From assembly GCA_028023455.1 (NCBI GenBank), contig JAQFVV010007250.1, forward strand, positions 1 through 64,000: 64,000 nt of DNA. Reading direction: 5' to 3'. Shown piece after piece: positions 22,860-35,009 of the stretch. The position numbers and the translations under genes are program-made. The notes under the pieces are model-generated. The model was not told the DNA's origin and did no database searches. It saw only the letters and a program-made list of their open reading frames with translations. The DNA comes from Epiperipatus broadwayi (Eukaryota > Onychophora > Udeonychophora > Euonychophora > Peripatidae). Each line of letters begins with the position of its first letter. Within the stretch, counting starts at the first letter, position 1.

Positions 22860-23250
22860 ATTAAACCACCAAATATCATATGATCACCATTTCTTATGCT
22901 TGCTCGTAACTGTTATTAAAACAGGCTAAACTCTCTATACAGTAGTAGTGCCACTCAGCGCAAGACAGCATAATCAATGGATGGCAGAAGGCTTGTGCAA
23001 AAAATCCCTATCTAGTGCCTATTCATCCAATATCCCCAGATTAGTTTCTGGCTTGTGGCCTTGGTCAATGAGAAGCCTTGGATCTGAGAGCAATGCTTCT
23101 CACTGATGAAGGCCACAAGCCAGAAACTAGTCTAAGGATATTGGATGAGTAGGCACTAGATAGGGATTTTATGCACAAGACTTCTGGCGTCCATTGATTA
23201 CTCTGGTTGCACTGAGTGGCACTATTGCATGGAGAGTTTTGACAGTTTTA
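22860..23250. repeat. Family R palindrome
   Basis: Head-to-head family R arms of about 160 bp meet near 23095. Stem II here is GGC-CACAA-GCC in both orientations, against AGC/GCU in most other copies. The left arm's CTGATGA is lost; the right arm has CTGATGA and GAAAC but a mismatch in stem I. Confidence 0.85.
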
Positions 23251-23254
23251 ATCT

Positions 23255-24085
23255 TTCAGATTTCATTTAGTGAAATTAACTACATAGTTGGATCAGAAAA
23301 GATCAGCTTTTAGAAAAAACCTAGAATACTGTTCTTGTACACTTTATAATATATTGCATTGCAAACATACTTTTTTGTAAACTTAAAATGAGATCAATTT
23401 AGTAACTGAGCATTTATTTCCACCCTCAATTCACTGACCTCTTACTGAATCCTATGACCAACATATTTTGTTGTTTTTAAAAAACATCCCTGATCTCTAT
23501 CTTCTACACAAATTTATCACAAAAATTACTGCCTTAATCGATGATCAATTGATTTTCTTTTTACAAGAAAGATTATTTTTCTTTTTTAATAAAAATAAAT
23601 TCTATTTACACATATTAATTGAAAATCAAAGTTCATTTATTCAGTAATAAACATCAGAATTATTTCTTGCTTTTGATATTTATTGATAAACAACCTAAAA
23701 ATACTTTAATTCTTTTTTACCCCCAAAAAATTAAAATGAAATTATGCAAGTGAAAAAATGTATCTTTTTTTTCAACTCTATCTAATAAAATTAAACATTT
23801 ATAATATCAGATGTACTTAGCCTTGCAAAGGACTGTGGGTTTTTTAACTCGTTGCCATAACAAAATTTTTTAAAGATTTAAAGTAAATTAAAAGATTTTT
23901 GGATGTGAGAATTGTACACAGGTCTTTAAGACAATTGACGTCTTTGTAATAAGGATTGCTTCAACAAATTTTTTTTAAGATTTCATGTAAATTAAACAAA
24001 ACATTTTAATATTATATAAATAAATCCCAAAATTATAATAGAATTAAATTAAAATGTATATATTTAAATATATCTTTATATTTGA
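23255..24085. other. AT-rich DNA, no gene seen
   Basis: No supported feature. Confidence 0.5.
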
Positions 24086-24092
24086 TAGTGCT

Positions 24093-24382
24093 GATGTGAT
24101 GTGATGTGATGTACTGTAGCTTCTTAAACGAAGTCAAGAATCTCTCAGCAATTATACCAAGAGAAACTTGTTAGCTACTTAATTTTACATTCCCCAGTCT
24201 AAGTTTTCCCATATTCTGCTCCATCCCATTTCCACAACATAATCTTTGTCAACTCTACAGCCTTTATATCTAAATCTCCCTTATCTTTTTCCAAACCCAA
24301 CATAAAAACCAATAATCTACTTTGATGTGATGTATTGTGGCTTCTCCTTAAATGAAGTCAAGAATATCTCAGCAATTATATA
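24093..24382 (-). repeat. Family G repeat, copy 2 plus fragment
   Basis: 24093-24315 is the reverse complement of 8285-8505. A second partial copy of its end follows at 24325-24382, beginning again with a TGATGTGATG run. Confidence 0.8.
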
Positions 24383-24389
24383 TATTTAC

Positions 24390-25100
24390 TGAAGTGCCCT
24401 CTGAATAAAAAAAATTTTTTTTTTATTTCAATAGTAGCAATTGTTTTTTTAGCTTTATTAATAGTTAATGTTTATTTATATCAGAAATGCAAAAATCCCA
24501 TTTCTTTTTGTAATATTTTTTTATTAAATATAATATTTGTAATATTTTTTTAATTTGTTGGTTTAACAATTTTTTAAAAGATTTAATGTAAATATGTGCT
24601 TTTATTAAACATTGCTAATCTATAAAAGTTTGTTACATATTAAATTAAACATTGCTAAGTATGTCATTCATCTGAACTATATTAGGGGATTGACAGACCA
24701 TGAAAGCATGGAGCACCTTAATGCTGAATTATGAATTAGCATTTGAGATTGTTTCTATGGCTGAGTGGGAATCTTTACCATGAAATATATACTATATCTC
24801 TGTGTTAAGAGCACTCATATTGATTTTTTCCCCAGCATTTGTTATTTAATGGCAGAATTACTTCCTTTGCATAAATGTAGTGTTTGTGACATCATTGGAC
24901 AAACATTCATTCACCAATCAGACAACAAAGAAAATACAGATTTTATATCTAAGATTAAATGTTTAATTTATCATAAATGATTTTATTTATATAATTTTTT
25001 TATTAAATTTAATTTAGCTAAATCCCTATTTAACACCGAAATTATTCTGAAGGTAACACAACATGAGAAAAAATAATTCTTCTCATGCCCTCATGGCCCT
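24390..25100. other. AT-rich DNA, no gene seen
   Basis: A 71-codon frame at 24765-24980 contains a few Cys and His residues but no domain I recognise. Confidence 0.45.
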
Positions 25101-28050
25101 TTAAATGGAAATAGAATTACTGATCCAGATGAAAAGAATATCTCATCTTGACAATTTTCTTTTTCTTTTTTCATTTACACTTTACATTTTTTTCTTCCTC
25201 TAATATATTGACATTTTCCTACTGCAGACAGCTTTATATGAGTTTGAGGACTTTTTGTAAATATATTTCTATAGATAATTGATTGTACCCTGTTCTCTAA
25301 TCTGACTGATTATCTTCTTTCTGAATAGAATTAGGATGAGGTGATGGTAAATTCTTACTCAGATTGTCCACATTGTTAATCCTCGAAATCCTTTGTACTC
25401 TTTTTAACTACTATCAATCTTTCCCCTTTCCCACATTTCCTCTCATAAAATGTATCTATTATTTCAAGAATTATGCTACTCATATTTGGCTCCATCCCTC
25501 ATTTTTTGGGGTCGAAAAAATCAAACTCTCCTCTCTCTATTCTTCCTTACATTGTTGATCATATTTAAGAAATTCGACAATTATGCTATCTTCTCAACAG
25601 TTGTTCTTTTTACATATATAATCATTTGATCTACCTTATGTGACAGTTATGTCGTTGAGCCATTTCCCAGAGTGCTATCTGTCAAAGTTTTCAACCCAGG
25701 TACCTAGCATTGAAAAAACAGTATAGGCTTCTCCTGTACTTACTTTGTATTTCTCTTGTGATAGTTGATATTATATACTAGCTTCTTTATACTCTTGGAA
25801 ATTTTATGGTTTGTATGGCAATGATTTCCACCAACAATTACTTATGCCTGAAAGTTAGCATAAATTAGTACTATCTTCTTATTTACCTACATTCTGTTTA
25901 ATAAAAATACTTCTTTAAACTGTCAATATGTTCCATATGGGTTTCCCTATCTTTAAATCACTTTGTCTTAAAAAAATTGATTGATATCTCCTTGATATGA
26001 CTAAGATTCTTGGTAATTTACTTTCTCCTTACAATCCTACTCACTGACTATCATTGACCTTATTTCTGAATCTTTTTTAATTTTAACCTCTTGTAATGCC
26101 TTCATTACATAACCATTTCACTAATGTTTGCTCACTTTTCATCAATTTAAAATTTTCACTAACTTTTTCTTCAGTCAGTTAAGATTTTTCAATCTCCATT
26201 CCTTCATAACTAATATTTGATACTTGATCTGTCACTTTTTCTATTACATTTTTCTTTACTCTTTTCTCCCCCCCCCCACATCATTTTCTCTGTGCCATTC
26301 TTTAGGCAATTCTAGTTGTCCATTTTCTCTGTTATTAGAGCTATTATTTTATTTTATCTTGCATATAATATGTAACATCTATTTTCTTGCCCTTCTTCTT
26401 CTTATCTTCCCATACTATTCAGGTTGTTATATTCTGGACAGCTTCCTGAACATTTTGATTCATTTTTGATTGTCCATTCTTCTCTGATCAATTTTCTTCA
26501 TCCTCATCAACATCTTTTAATTGTCTTCTATTTTTCTTAGCAACATTTTGTCTGCCCTTCTTTGATTATTTTTCTTCATTAAATACTTTTGTTTATTTTT
26601 AAGCAGCATTTTTCTGCTCTCTTTTGATGATTTTTTCCTTTGTTAATTGCCAATCTCTCTTCTATTCTCCTCAACATCATTTCTTCTCTATGCTGATTAT
26701 TTTGCTCTAATATTCTAACAGTATCTAACTTTTTCTACTCTCTTTTAATTGCCTTCTTCTTTCATTGATTGTTTCCTTGTAAATTTTTAGAATCAATTCC
26801 CAAATATGAACTGACATGATTATCTCTACTTTCTAGGTTTTTTTTATTTGGGTGCTGATCTTTTTCTTCATATCCTTCTTCCATTTTGTTCAATTTTATT
26901 AATGTCATCAAATTACTTTGTATTAAATTATTTTTAATCTTATAAAAAATGTAAACTTTTAAAATAATATTTCATAAAATAAGCTTCACATCTCCCCTTC
27001 TATGCAACCTTTCACTGCTTCTTCTTATTGCTTATCTGCCTTTCTTTGAATCAAGCTGTTTCAAACTCTTCTTTCAACCCCTACTTTTACTTATCTATTT
27101 TAACTTATTTCCCCACATTATTTCTTATTTCTATTCTTTTTATGCATGTGTGGCTGACTTCACCATGCACTTTTATATATATTTGCTTAAAATGAAGTTC
27201 ATATGTCAACTCATGTATTCAACTCTTTTTTCTGAGATCTAACTGGAATGTAATTATTAAAAAAATGAATAATGACTTGCAATCATCGGATATCTTGGAT
27301 GACTTTCTTATCTAGATTTGTATTTTTCTCTGGTGTTCTATCTACTTTATATATTTCACTATCAACTTCAATTCATCAGAAGTTTCTGCATCAGTTTTAT
27401 AATAATATTTGGCTTCTACATCATTTTTAGGCTTCTTTAATTATTTATTTTTTATAGTGATCTTATGCTTAGATTCGTATTAATTCTTTGCTTAAGTTTC
27501 CCCAATTTTTTATCTGATTTCTCCTTTTTCTTTAAAATGTTTCTTCTATTTTCTTTTCTTTTTTTAACTTTTTTTTATTTTTATGTTTTTTTTTCTATTA
27601 CGTTTAGAGTTTTCCTTTATAGACTTGAATATTATTGGAATGTCATTTCTAAACAATTTTTTTTTCATATGTCAAATGCGTTGACTGGGAAGCAAACCTG
27701 GGTCAGCTGCTTGAAAGACAATTATGCTAACCACTAGGTCTTTCATTTTTCCATTTTCTTGTCTATTAATTTTAGATGGTTGTTAAATAATACTATAGGT
27801 TGTTTGATTTCTATTATTCCATCTAAATTGTATATTTCAAATTAGCTAATAGATATATTAATACTAGATCATTTCTTATTTATTAACTTTTTGAATAACA
27901 TGATTCTTACTCTCACCAAAATCCTTCTCATACATCAGGAAATAAATCACTTTCTTTAAACTTAGTTTTCATATATAGTTATTAGTTTTTAATTTATTTT
28001 TAAACTTTCCTTAAAGTATTTTTTCTTCTAACTATTCCAGTTTAGAATAT
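25100..28050 (-). other. Pyrimidine-rich tract, possible decayed minus-strand ORF
   Basis: For almost 3 kb the plus strand is dominated by T and C, a strand asymmetry not seen elsewhere in the window. Read on the minus strand, around 26520-26800, it gives broken charged stretches rich in K, R and E with some L/I spacing (for example an R-I-E-E-R-L segment), compatible with a decayed coiled-coil ORF such as those of retroelements. No zinc knuckle, RT or protease motif was found. A SINE lies inside at about 27664-27742. Confidence 0.3.
27664..27742 (-). mobile_element. tRNA-derived SINE, family A (diverged)
   Basis: Minus-strand CCTAGTGGTTAGCATAATTG, B-box region around GGTTTGCTTCCCAG and CATATG end match family A with many changes. 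Confidence 0.6.
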
Positions 28051-28084
28051 TACTATCAAGTGTGAATCAATCGTAACTCATTGT

Positions 28085-28850
28085 GAAATAATTTGATCCT
28101 CATCATGTTTTATGATATAATTTGATCACCATGTTTTATGAAATAACTTTATCATCATCATGTTTTGCCATATAATTTGATCATCATCATGTTTTGTAAT
28201 ATAATTTGATCATAATTATGTTTTGTGAAATAATTTATCATTGTCATGTTTTGTGATATAATTTGATCATCATCACGTTTTATAATATAATTTGATCATT
28301 ATCGTGTATTGTAATATAATTTGATCATCATCACATTTTGTGATATAATTTGATTATCTTTTTATTTTGTGATATAATTTGATCATCATATTTTGTGATA
28401 TACTGAACAACATCATGTTTTGTAACATAATTCCATCATCATCACATTTTGTGACATAATTTGATCATCACTTTATTTTGTGATATAATTTGATCATCTC
28501 GTTTTGTAATATAATTTGATCATTGTCATGTATTGTGATATACTTTGATCATTGTCATGTTTTGTATACAATTTGATCACCATCATGATTTGTAATATAA
28601 TTTGATCATCATCACATTTTGTGATGTAATTTGATAATCACCATGATTTATTATATAATTTGATCATGTTTTGTGATATAATTTGATCACCATTATGTTA
28701 TGTGATTGATCATGTTTTGTGACATAATTTGATCATCACCACATTTTGTAGATTAATTTGATCATCATCATATTTTTGATATAATTTGATTATCTTACTT
28801 TGTAATAAAATGTTTTGTGATATAATTTGATCATCATGTTTTCATATATA
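28085..28850. repeat. Minisatellite, about 28-bp unit
   Basis: Tandem, degenerate copies of a unit like TGATATAATTTGATCATC followed by ATCATGTTTTG, with unit-length variation. It continues at 29150-29285 beyond an inserted foldback. Confidence 0.9.
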
Positions 28851-28852
28851 TT

Positions 28853-29082
28853 GCTTATAATAACTTCTCTCATATACACTTTAATGCAAAAAAAAAATTT
28901 TAATAAAACTTTTTTATTTTTCTGACAGTTTCGACTGTTCAGCAGGCTTCATCAGACCTTTCTCAAACTTCCTCTGCAATCTCTGATGAAGACTGCTGGA
29001 CAGTCAAAACTGTCAGGAAAATAAAGAAGTTTTATTAAAAAAATGTTGCATTAAAGTGTATATGAGAGGAGTTATTATAACC
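28853..29082. repeat. Foldback element P2
   Basis: Inverted repeat with arms of about 100 bp. Near the centre are paired CTGATGAAG, hairpin, AAAA/GAAA modules (28929-28955 minus; 28983-29009 plus). The outer arms differ from those of P1 and P3 but the layout is the same. It is inserted in the minisatellite. A (TA)n run follows at 29085-29105. Confidence 0.9.
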
Positions 29083-29149
29083 AATATATATATATATATA
29101 TATATGAAGAAATGCAAAAAAAGTAAAGGAGAAGAATAACTATGTTTGT

Positions 29150-29285
29150 GATAAAATTTGATCATCATTATGTTGTGTGGTATAATTTAATGATCTTCAT
29201 GTTTTGGAATTGATCATCATGATGTATTATAATTTGATTATCATGATGTCTTGTGTTATAATTTGATCATCATCATGCACAGCAT
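29150..29285. repeat. Minisatellite, continuation
   Basis: Same TTTGATCATCAT-type unit as 28085-28850, more degenerate. Confidence 0.8.
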
Positions 29286-29289
29286 GGAT

Positions 29290-30115
29290 CAAATGTGTAT
29301 AAACAGATATTATTTTAATTGAGTATGATCCTATCTAATTTATGTCCAAAATTGTTTTCACATATAATAAAAAAGTATATATATATAAATTTTTAACAAT
29401 TCTTAGATTTTGGGGTAAAAAAAAGACTAATCTATCTTTTTTCCCCAATAAAAAATCTCTATTTGTCTCATTCAAGCCCAGAAAGCATGCATGAATTTAG
29501 ATTACAGATAAAATAAATAATTTAAAAGTATAAAACTGGAAAGGAAAAAATGCTCATATTTATTAAAGTATTACATTTAATAAGTGAAATGTTAACATAA
29601 ATATATGAGTTGATTATTGAGTCTGCATAAGATAATCCTTGGCTAATTGAGATTTATTTGCTAAGTTCATTAAAAATTTTATACGTTGGTAAGAATGTTG
29701 ACTATCAATAATCTGATTTATAATCACAGTTTGCATTCCACCATATTAGTTCCATCTTTGGACTCATTTCCATCAATAATGCATTTTAATCTCTGTAGGT
29801 ACAAGGAAAAATTCCCCAATAATAAAGAAAAAATATTTTTCAGTTCATTAGGTGGTATAGTTGAATACAAACAGCCTTCTAAAAATTTTCATTGCAATAC
29901 ATGCGACTATACCAACACATCAGGATTTCAAACCATTATTTCATTCCAGCAAAAATAATGTTTTTATTTTTTGGAATCCAGTTCGAAGCCCTGGAAAAAA
30001 ACGTAGTTGCTCACAGGTACATTTTCATCTAAAAAGTCGCCCCTAATGGCTAAAAGTTTAATCACGCCTGATATATATAATACTGAAATACAAGTATAAT
30101 GTATATACTTAACCT
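29290..30115. other. AT-rich DNA, no gene seen
   Basis: Open frames of 60-90 codons at 29686-30046 show one CxxC but no complete domain. Confidence 0.4.
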
Positions 30116-30117
30116 AG

Positions 30118-30304
30118 ATGTAATTAAAGGGGATTTGAACTTAGGCTTTCAACTCCCACAGTCATCTCTTCTCTCCAATATAGCTGATAGACAAGACCAC
30201 ATACACGTGAATAGATAAATGATCTCCAATATACATATTTCATGCTGAACCAGAACTCAGTGTGTAGATTTGCTATCTGAATATAATTCGAGCACTGATT
30301 ATAT

Positions 30305-30377
<73 letters not shown>

Positions 30378-30540
30378 GATGATCTGGACCAACTAATGAG
30401 TGGTGATTCAGCATGAAATATGTATATTGGAGATCATTTATCTTTTTCACATGTATGTGATTATGTGTATCAGTTATATTGAATAGAATAGATGACTGTG
30501 GAGAGCTTGAAAGTCTGGGTTCACACCCCATTTAATTATT
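30118..30540. repeat. Family C inverted dimer with (GT)n(GA)n centre
   Basis: Both outer ends carry the GGGGATTTGAAC or complement B-box-like motif, with the core regions towards the centre. The left core is truncated; the right core has CTAATGA (G5 mutated). The middle has (GT)n then (GA)n at 30306-30374. Confidence 0.85.
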
Positions 30541-30693
30541 TATATATAAGATTATTATCAGTGTATTGATTACCTGGTTTAATTTTTTAAATGTTAATAA
30601 CTAACCCATACAAATATATGTTAAATAAAAATGTTTATAGGTGAAAGATATATAGCATAGTTTTTAGTTTTATTTGTGCGTATTTCTATATGT

Positions 30694-30781
30694 TTCATCA
30701 AAATATAAAATCACAAACCAATTTTCTTTAAAAAACAAGTTTTTTAAAGAAAATTGGTTTGTGATTTTATATTTTGATGAA
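30694..30781. repeat. Near-perfect palindrome K
   Basis: Arms of about 40 bp (TTCATCAAAATATAAAATC and complement) around an AAAAAACAAGTTTTTT centre, with almost no mismatches. Would form a strong hairpin. Confidence 0.9.
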
Positions 30782-30789
30782 TATTGTTT

Positions 30790-31530
30790 ATACTGACTAT
30801 TTTTAAAAGAAAAAAGAAGTTCAAGATTAAAGGTTATGCTATTTCTATATGTTTGTTATAATTATAATCGCCCTGATTTTTGAACTGGATATCACGTGCA
30901 CTTAGGTAGTAAGCATAGTTCTATGGTAGTTAGCAGCTATCAAACCTATCTTTTGACACCATTTTAGCAGTAATTACCTAGCCATCTTTGTTACCCATAT
31001 GATGGAGGTATAATCCAATTAAAACAATATTATTTTACTAACGCTAACCAAACACTCGCATGGATGAAACTGAAAGCTACATTATATGTATATCGGTGTA
31101 TGTTTGGTCAAATATTTTTACAGATAAAATTTGTTTGAATATACATCTTTATCAGGAAACTATTTTCATTAAGAAGGTTTTAAGCGCAATAGGTTCTACT
31201 AAGGCGAATAGTTTTCCTATACTGAGTTTTCTTGATTATAAACTGTTTGCAAATACATATAACCTACATTAATTTTTTATTTTATTTTTCACTTGTTATA
31301 CATCATACATTTATTTTTTCCCTATGTTTATTTAACCACTAACGTTTCTTTTCCAAGACAGCTGTTATTTGCTTCCTGTTTTAAACGTCAAAAGCACAAT
31401 AAAACTTTCTTCTTGGGATTCATAAATACAAATGATCTACTAGACATCAATTATAAAGTCTCTTTCCAAAATTCTCAAATATATTTCAATTTAAAATTAT
31501 TTATCCATTAAAATGTTTTTTTTTACATCT
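30790..31530. other. AT-rich DNA, no gene seen
   Basis: Frames of 70-72 codons at 31060-31511 carry no recognisable domain. Confidence 0.45.
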
Positions 31531-31534
31531 AATT

Positions 31535-31800
31535 AAAGTTTTAATCATCATCATCAACCATTATCAATCCACTGCAGAATGAAAGTGTCTCCAAGTTCAA
31601 TCCATTTTCTACGATCTTTAGCTTCTCTTCTCCACATCACCTCTACGCACTTTTTTATTTCATCCATCCATCTCATATGTGGTCTCTTTCTATGTCTTTT
31701 ACAATCTCTTAGAATCCGGTTTAAGATTTCAATTGTCCATCTATTATCATTTCTTCTAGCAATATGTCCAGCCCAGCTCCACTTCAGTGTTTTAATTAAA
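31535..31800 (-). pseudogene. RTE-like LINE 3' end
   Basis: Minus-strand copy of the LINE tail seen at 4504-4735: an L-K-W-S-W-A-G-H-I motif, D-N-R-W-T-I-E-I-L, a W-M-D-E-I segment and the terminal E-x-F region, followed by a (GAT)n tail at 31540-31555. Only about 85 codons remain. Confidence 0.75.
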
Positions 31801-31804
31801 GTTT

Positions 31805-32450
31805 TAGTATCATTAATTAAATAATAAAATGAACGTAAAAATGTTAATTGAAGTTAAAACTGGTGACCGACGAATTACTTAGGCAATATAATCCTACAAC
31901 TAAATGATACCCATTGACCATCCACAGCTGTTTTGTTACCATCGCTTGTTCTCCTTTTAGTGTCATTTAATCTAGCGTTTTAACTTTACTGTATGTATAG
32001 CAAATTTATCATATTTTGAAAAATATATGCATATTGCTTTTTACGATCATTTTTATAAAGTTTTAAATATAAGTATTAGGTTTTTGAGTATGATTGGCTA
32101 ACAAAAGATAGGTAGATACAAATCTGTGCTAATATTTATAATATCAGCTTGAGAACCCTCTCCCCTCAGTTGCACAACACTAGGAATTTATATAGATGGG
32201 CAAAAATGATTCTGAGTTTAAATTTAATGTTCTAGAGCATGAGCAGGAATCTGGTCCCATCTAGGTAAATATTGTATATATCAAACATAGCGACAAAAAG
32301 TTAAAGGTGAAGAAGGTGTCATTCATTTCTAATGATTTCCATGTAACTAAAAAAAAGACAAATAGTGTGCATTTATCTAAGAAGTGGAATATTTAAATCA
32401 GCAATTTACATAATTTGTATTCCAATTAAAGTCTACAAAGCATTCTGAAG
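31805..32450. other. AT-rich DNA, no gene seen
   Basis: No supported feature. Confidence 0.5.
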
Positions 32451-32455
32451 TCTAT

Positions 32456-32560
<105 letters not shown>

Positions 32561-32564
32561 AAAG

Positions 32565-32938
32565 TGCATTCACCATGTTTTAGGAAATCAACAGAGACTA
32601 ATCGTTTCTAAACGTTTGTCAACAGTTATTACAATTAACATAAGAAAAGATAAAAACTGCTTCGAGATAGATAATATGTAAATATTCAAATATTATTGAA
32701 GAAAAACAACACATATATCCTGATACAAAGTTAGGAATGTTAATAATAATGTTATCTTATAGATATGAAATAGACAGACTCAAAATTCAAACTAAGTACA
32801 AGAAAAAACCTTAGGGTCATTAAAATAGCTCATAGTGAGCTAGAAAATCATCAAATAATATAAAGACTACTTTTGCCATATGAGTTGTTTAGTTAGAAGT
32901 ATAAATTCATTTGCCTCAAAGCACAATAATGATAACAT
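32565..32938. other. AT-rich DNA, no gene seen
   Basis: No supported feature. Confidence 0.5.
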
Positions 32939-32939
32939 T

Positions 32940-33025
32940 ATTTTGTCTTCTTTAAATACTTCATTGCAAACTTTTATATATAAACTGCAATTTTGATTGT
33001 CCTGCAGATTTCTTCAGAGTTATGC
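32940..33025 (-). repeat. Solo family P element
   Basis: Minus-strand CTGAAGAA, a degenerate hairpin with CTGCAGGACA and AAAATTG (32991-33018), followed by a GTTTGCAATGAAG stretch like the copy at 36295. Confidence 0.65.
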
Positions 33026-33408
33026 TACAATAATAAGTAAAACAGTAAGACTAAAATAATATAAAACAACTAAATAAGACAAAGTAATGGAATGAATAAT
33101 ATAAAAGAGACACAGTCAGTAGGGGATAAGTTGAAAAGATTTTTATTATTTGATTTATATTAGTAGAGTAAATGGATAAATATAATACATTATTTATTAA
33201 TAACAGAAAAGAAACAACCCTGTGGTTATGCACTTTATAAATATACCTGTACTCACCCATGAATATCAGCTTGAAAATCATGTGTGCACTTATGCTTAAA
33301 GATTACGTATGTAACCCATTCTCTTCTCACCATGCTGAAGGCAGATTTTCAATCTATTGTGTGCCTGAGTTATAAATTATTAATTAAATTGTACAAACCT
33401 ATTCATTC
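33026..33408. other. AT-rich DNA, no gene seen
   Basis: No supported feature. Confidence 0.5.
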
Positions 33409-33894
33409 TACATATATCATATGATCACCAGTTCTTATGCTTGCTCATAACTGTTATTAAAACAGGCAAAACTCTCCATAAAGTACTGCCACTCAATGCA
33501 AGCTAGAGTAATCAGTGGATTATGCACAAGCCTTCTGGAATCCATTGATTACTCTAGCTTGCACTGAGTGGCTCTACTGTATGGACAGTTTTGCCTGCTT
33601 TAATAACAATTATGAGCAAGCATAAGAATTTGTGATCATGTGATGTTTAGTGGTTTAATATCAATCTGCCTAATATGATATTGATGGCTATGGTTATTAA
33701 AGAACCAAAGACACCAAAATGTATAGGTGCTGAACTGAGTTCAGACCTATATGACTATATAAGCTAATGAGTTTGGATTGAAAATATTATTGTGTTTTCA
33801 AATTTTATTCTCATAGTTTTGTAGCTAAGTAGAGATAAAAGGTGGATGCTGGAGGGTTGCATTAGATCCTAAGATCTAGATGCAGTGCTCTCAG

Positions 33895-33952
33895 ATCCAA
33901 GGCTCTTCACTAATGAAAGCTACAAGCTAGAAACTAGTCTGTGGATATTGGA
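33895..33952 (+). ncRNA. Degraded hammerhead, array unit 1
   Basis: CTAATGA (G5 to A), GAAAC intact, stem I mostly paired. Predicted inactive. Confidence 0.5.
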
Positions 33953-34354
33953 TGATTAGGCACTAGATAGGGATTTTATGCATACGACTTCTGTCATCCA
34001 TTGATTATTCTAGCTTGCACTGAGTGGCACTACTGTATGGAGAGTTTTTTCTGTTTTAATTAACAGTTATGAAAAAACATAAGAAATGGTGATCATGTGA
34101 TGTTTACTGGTTTAATACCAATCCTGCCTAATAGGATAATGGTGACTATGGTTATTAAAGAACCAAAGTCACCAAAATGTATGGGTACTAAACTGAGTTC
34201 AGACCTATATTATTATTATATAAGCTAATGAGATTGGATTGAAAATATTATTGTATTTTCAATTTTATTCTCATAGTTTTGTAGTTAAGTAGAGATAAAA
34301 GGTGGCTGCTGGAGGATTTCATTAGATTCTAAGATCTAGGTGCAGTGCTCTCAG

Positions 34355-34414
34355 ATCCAAGGCTCCTCACTGATGAAAGCTACAAGATAAAAAATTAGTC
34401 TGGGTATATTGGAT
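34355..34414 (+). ncRNA. Degraded hammerhead, array unit 2
   Basis: CTGATGA intact, but the GAAA box reads AAAA. Predicted inactive. Confidence 0.5.
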
Positions 34415-34812
34415 GAGTAGGCACTAGATAGAGATTTTATGCATAAGACTTCTGTCATCCATTGATTATTCTAGCTTGCACTGAGTGGCACTACTGTATG
34501 GAGAGTTTTGCCTGTTTTAATAACAGTTATAAAAAAGCATAAGAAATGGTGGTCATGTGATGTTTAATAGTTTAATACCAATCCTATTTTAATAGGATAG
34601 TGGTGGCCATGACTATTAAAGAACCAAAGATACCAAAATATATGAGTACTGAACTGAGTTCAGATCTATATGACTATATAAGCTAATGCGCTTGGATTGA
34701 AAATATTATTGTGTTTTCAAATTTTATTCTCATAGTTTTTATTTAAGTAGAGATAAAAGATGGCTGCTGGGGGGTTGCATTAAATTATAAGATCTAGATG
34801 TAGTGCTCTCAT

Positions 34813-34870
34813 ATCCAAGGTTCCTCACTGATGAAAGTCACAAGCTGGGAACTAGTCTGGGATATTGGAT
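34813..34870 (+). ncRNA. Degraded hammerhead, array unit 3
   Basis: CTGATGA intact, GAAAC replaced by GGAAC. Predicted inactive or weak. Confidence 0.5.
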
Positions 34871-35009
34871 GAGTGGCACTAGATAGAAATTTTATGTACA
34901 AGCTTTCTGGCATCCATTGATTACTCTAGCTTGAATAGAGTGGCACTACTATATGGAGAGTTTTGCCTGTTTTAATTCTATATATAGCAGGAGAGAGAGA
35001 GAGAGAATC

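Larger units (their letters stand above)
33411..34985. repeat. Family R array: palindrome followed by three tandem units
   Basis: Begins with a head-to-head junction (33411-33660). It then runs in the plus sense through three direct units with landmarks at 33561, 34017, 34478 and 34933, periods 456, 461 and 455 bp. Each unit contains one hammerhead region (33895-33952, 34355-34414, 34813-34870), a family-specific AGGTCTGAACTCAGTTCAG-like segment and the ACTGAGTGGCACTACTGTATG junction motif. No ORF. Confidence 0.9.

Noticed and set aside
29686-30046. Frame with a CxxC and DYT motif resembling a C2H2 zinc finger start
   Set aside because: The two His ligands are absent and no neighbouring fingers or splice sites were convincing.
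30694-30781. Rho-independent-like terminator or microRNA precursor
   Set aside because: Near-perfect 40-bp arms fit a foldback or MITE better; no evidence of a mature small RNA.
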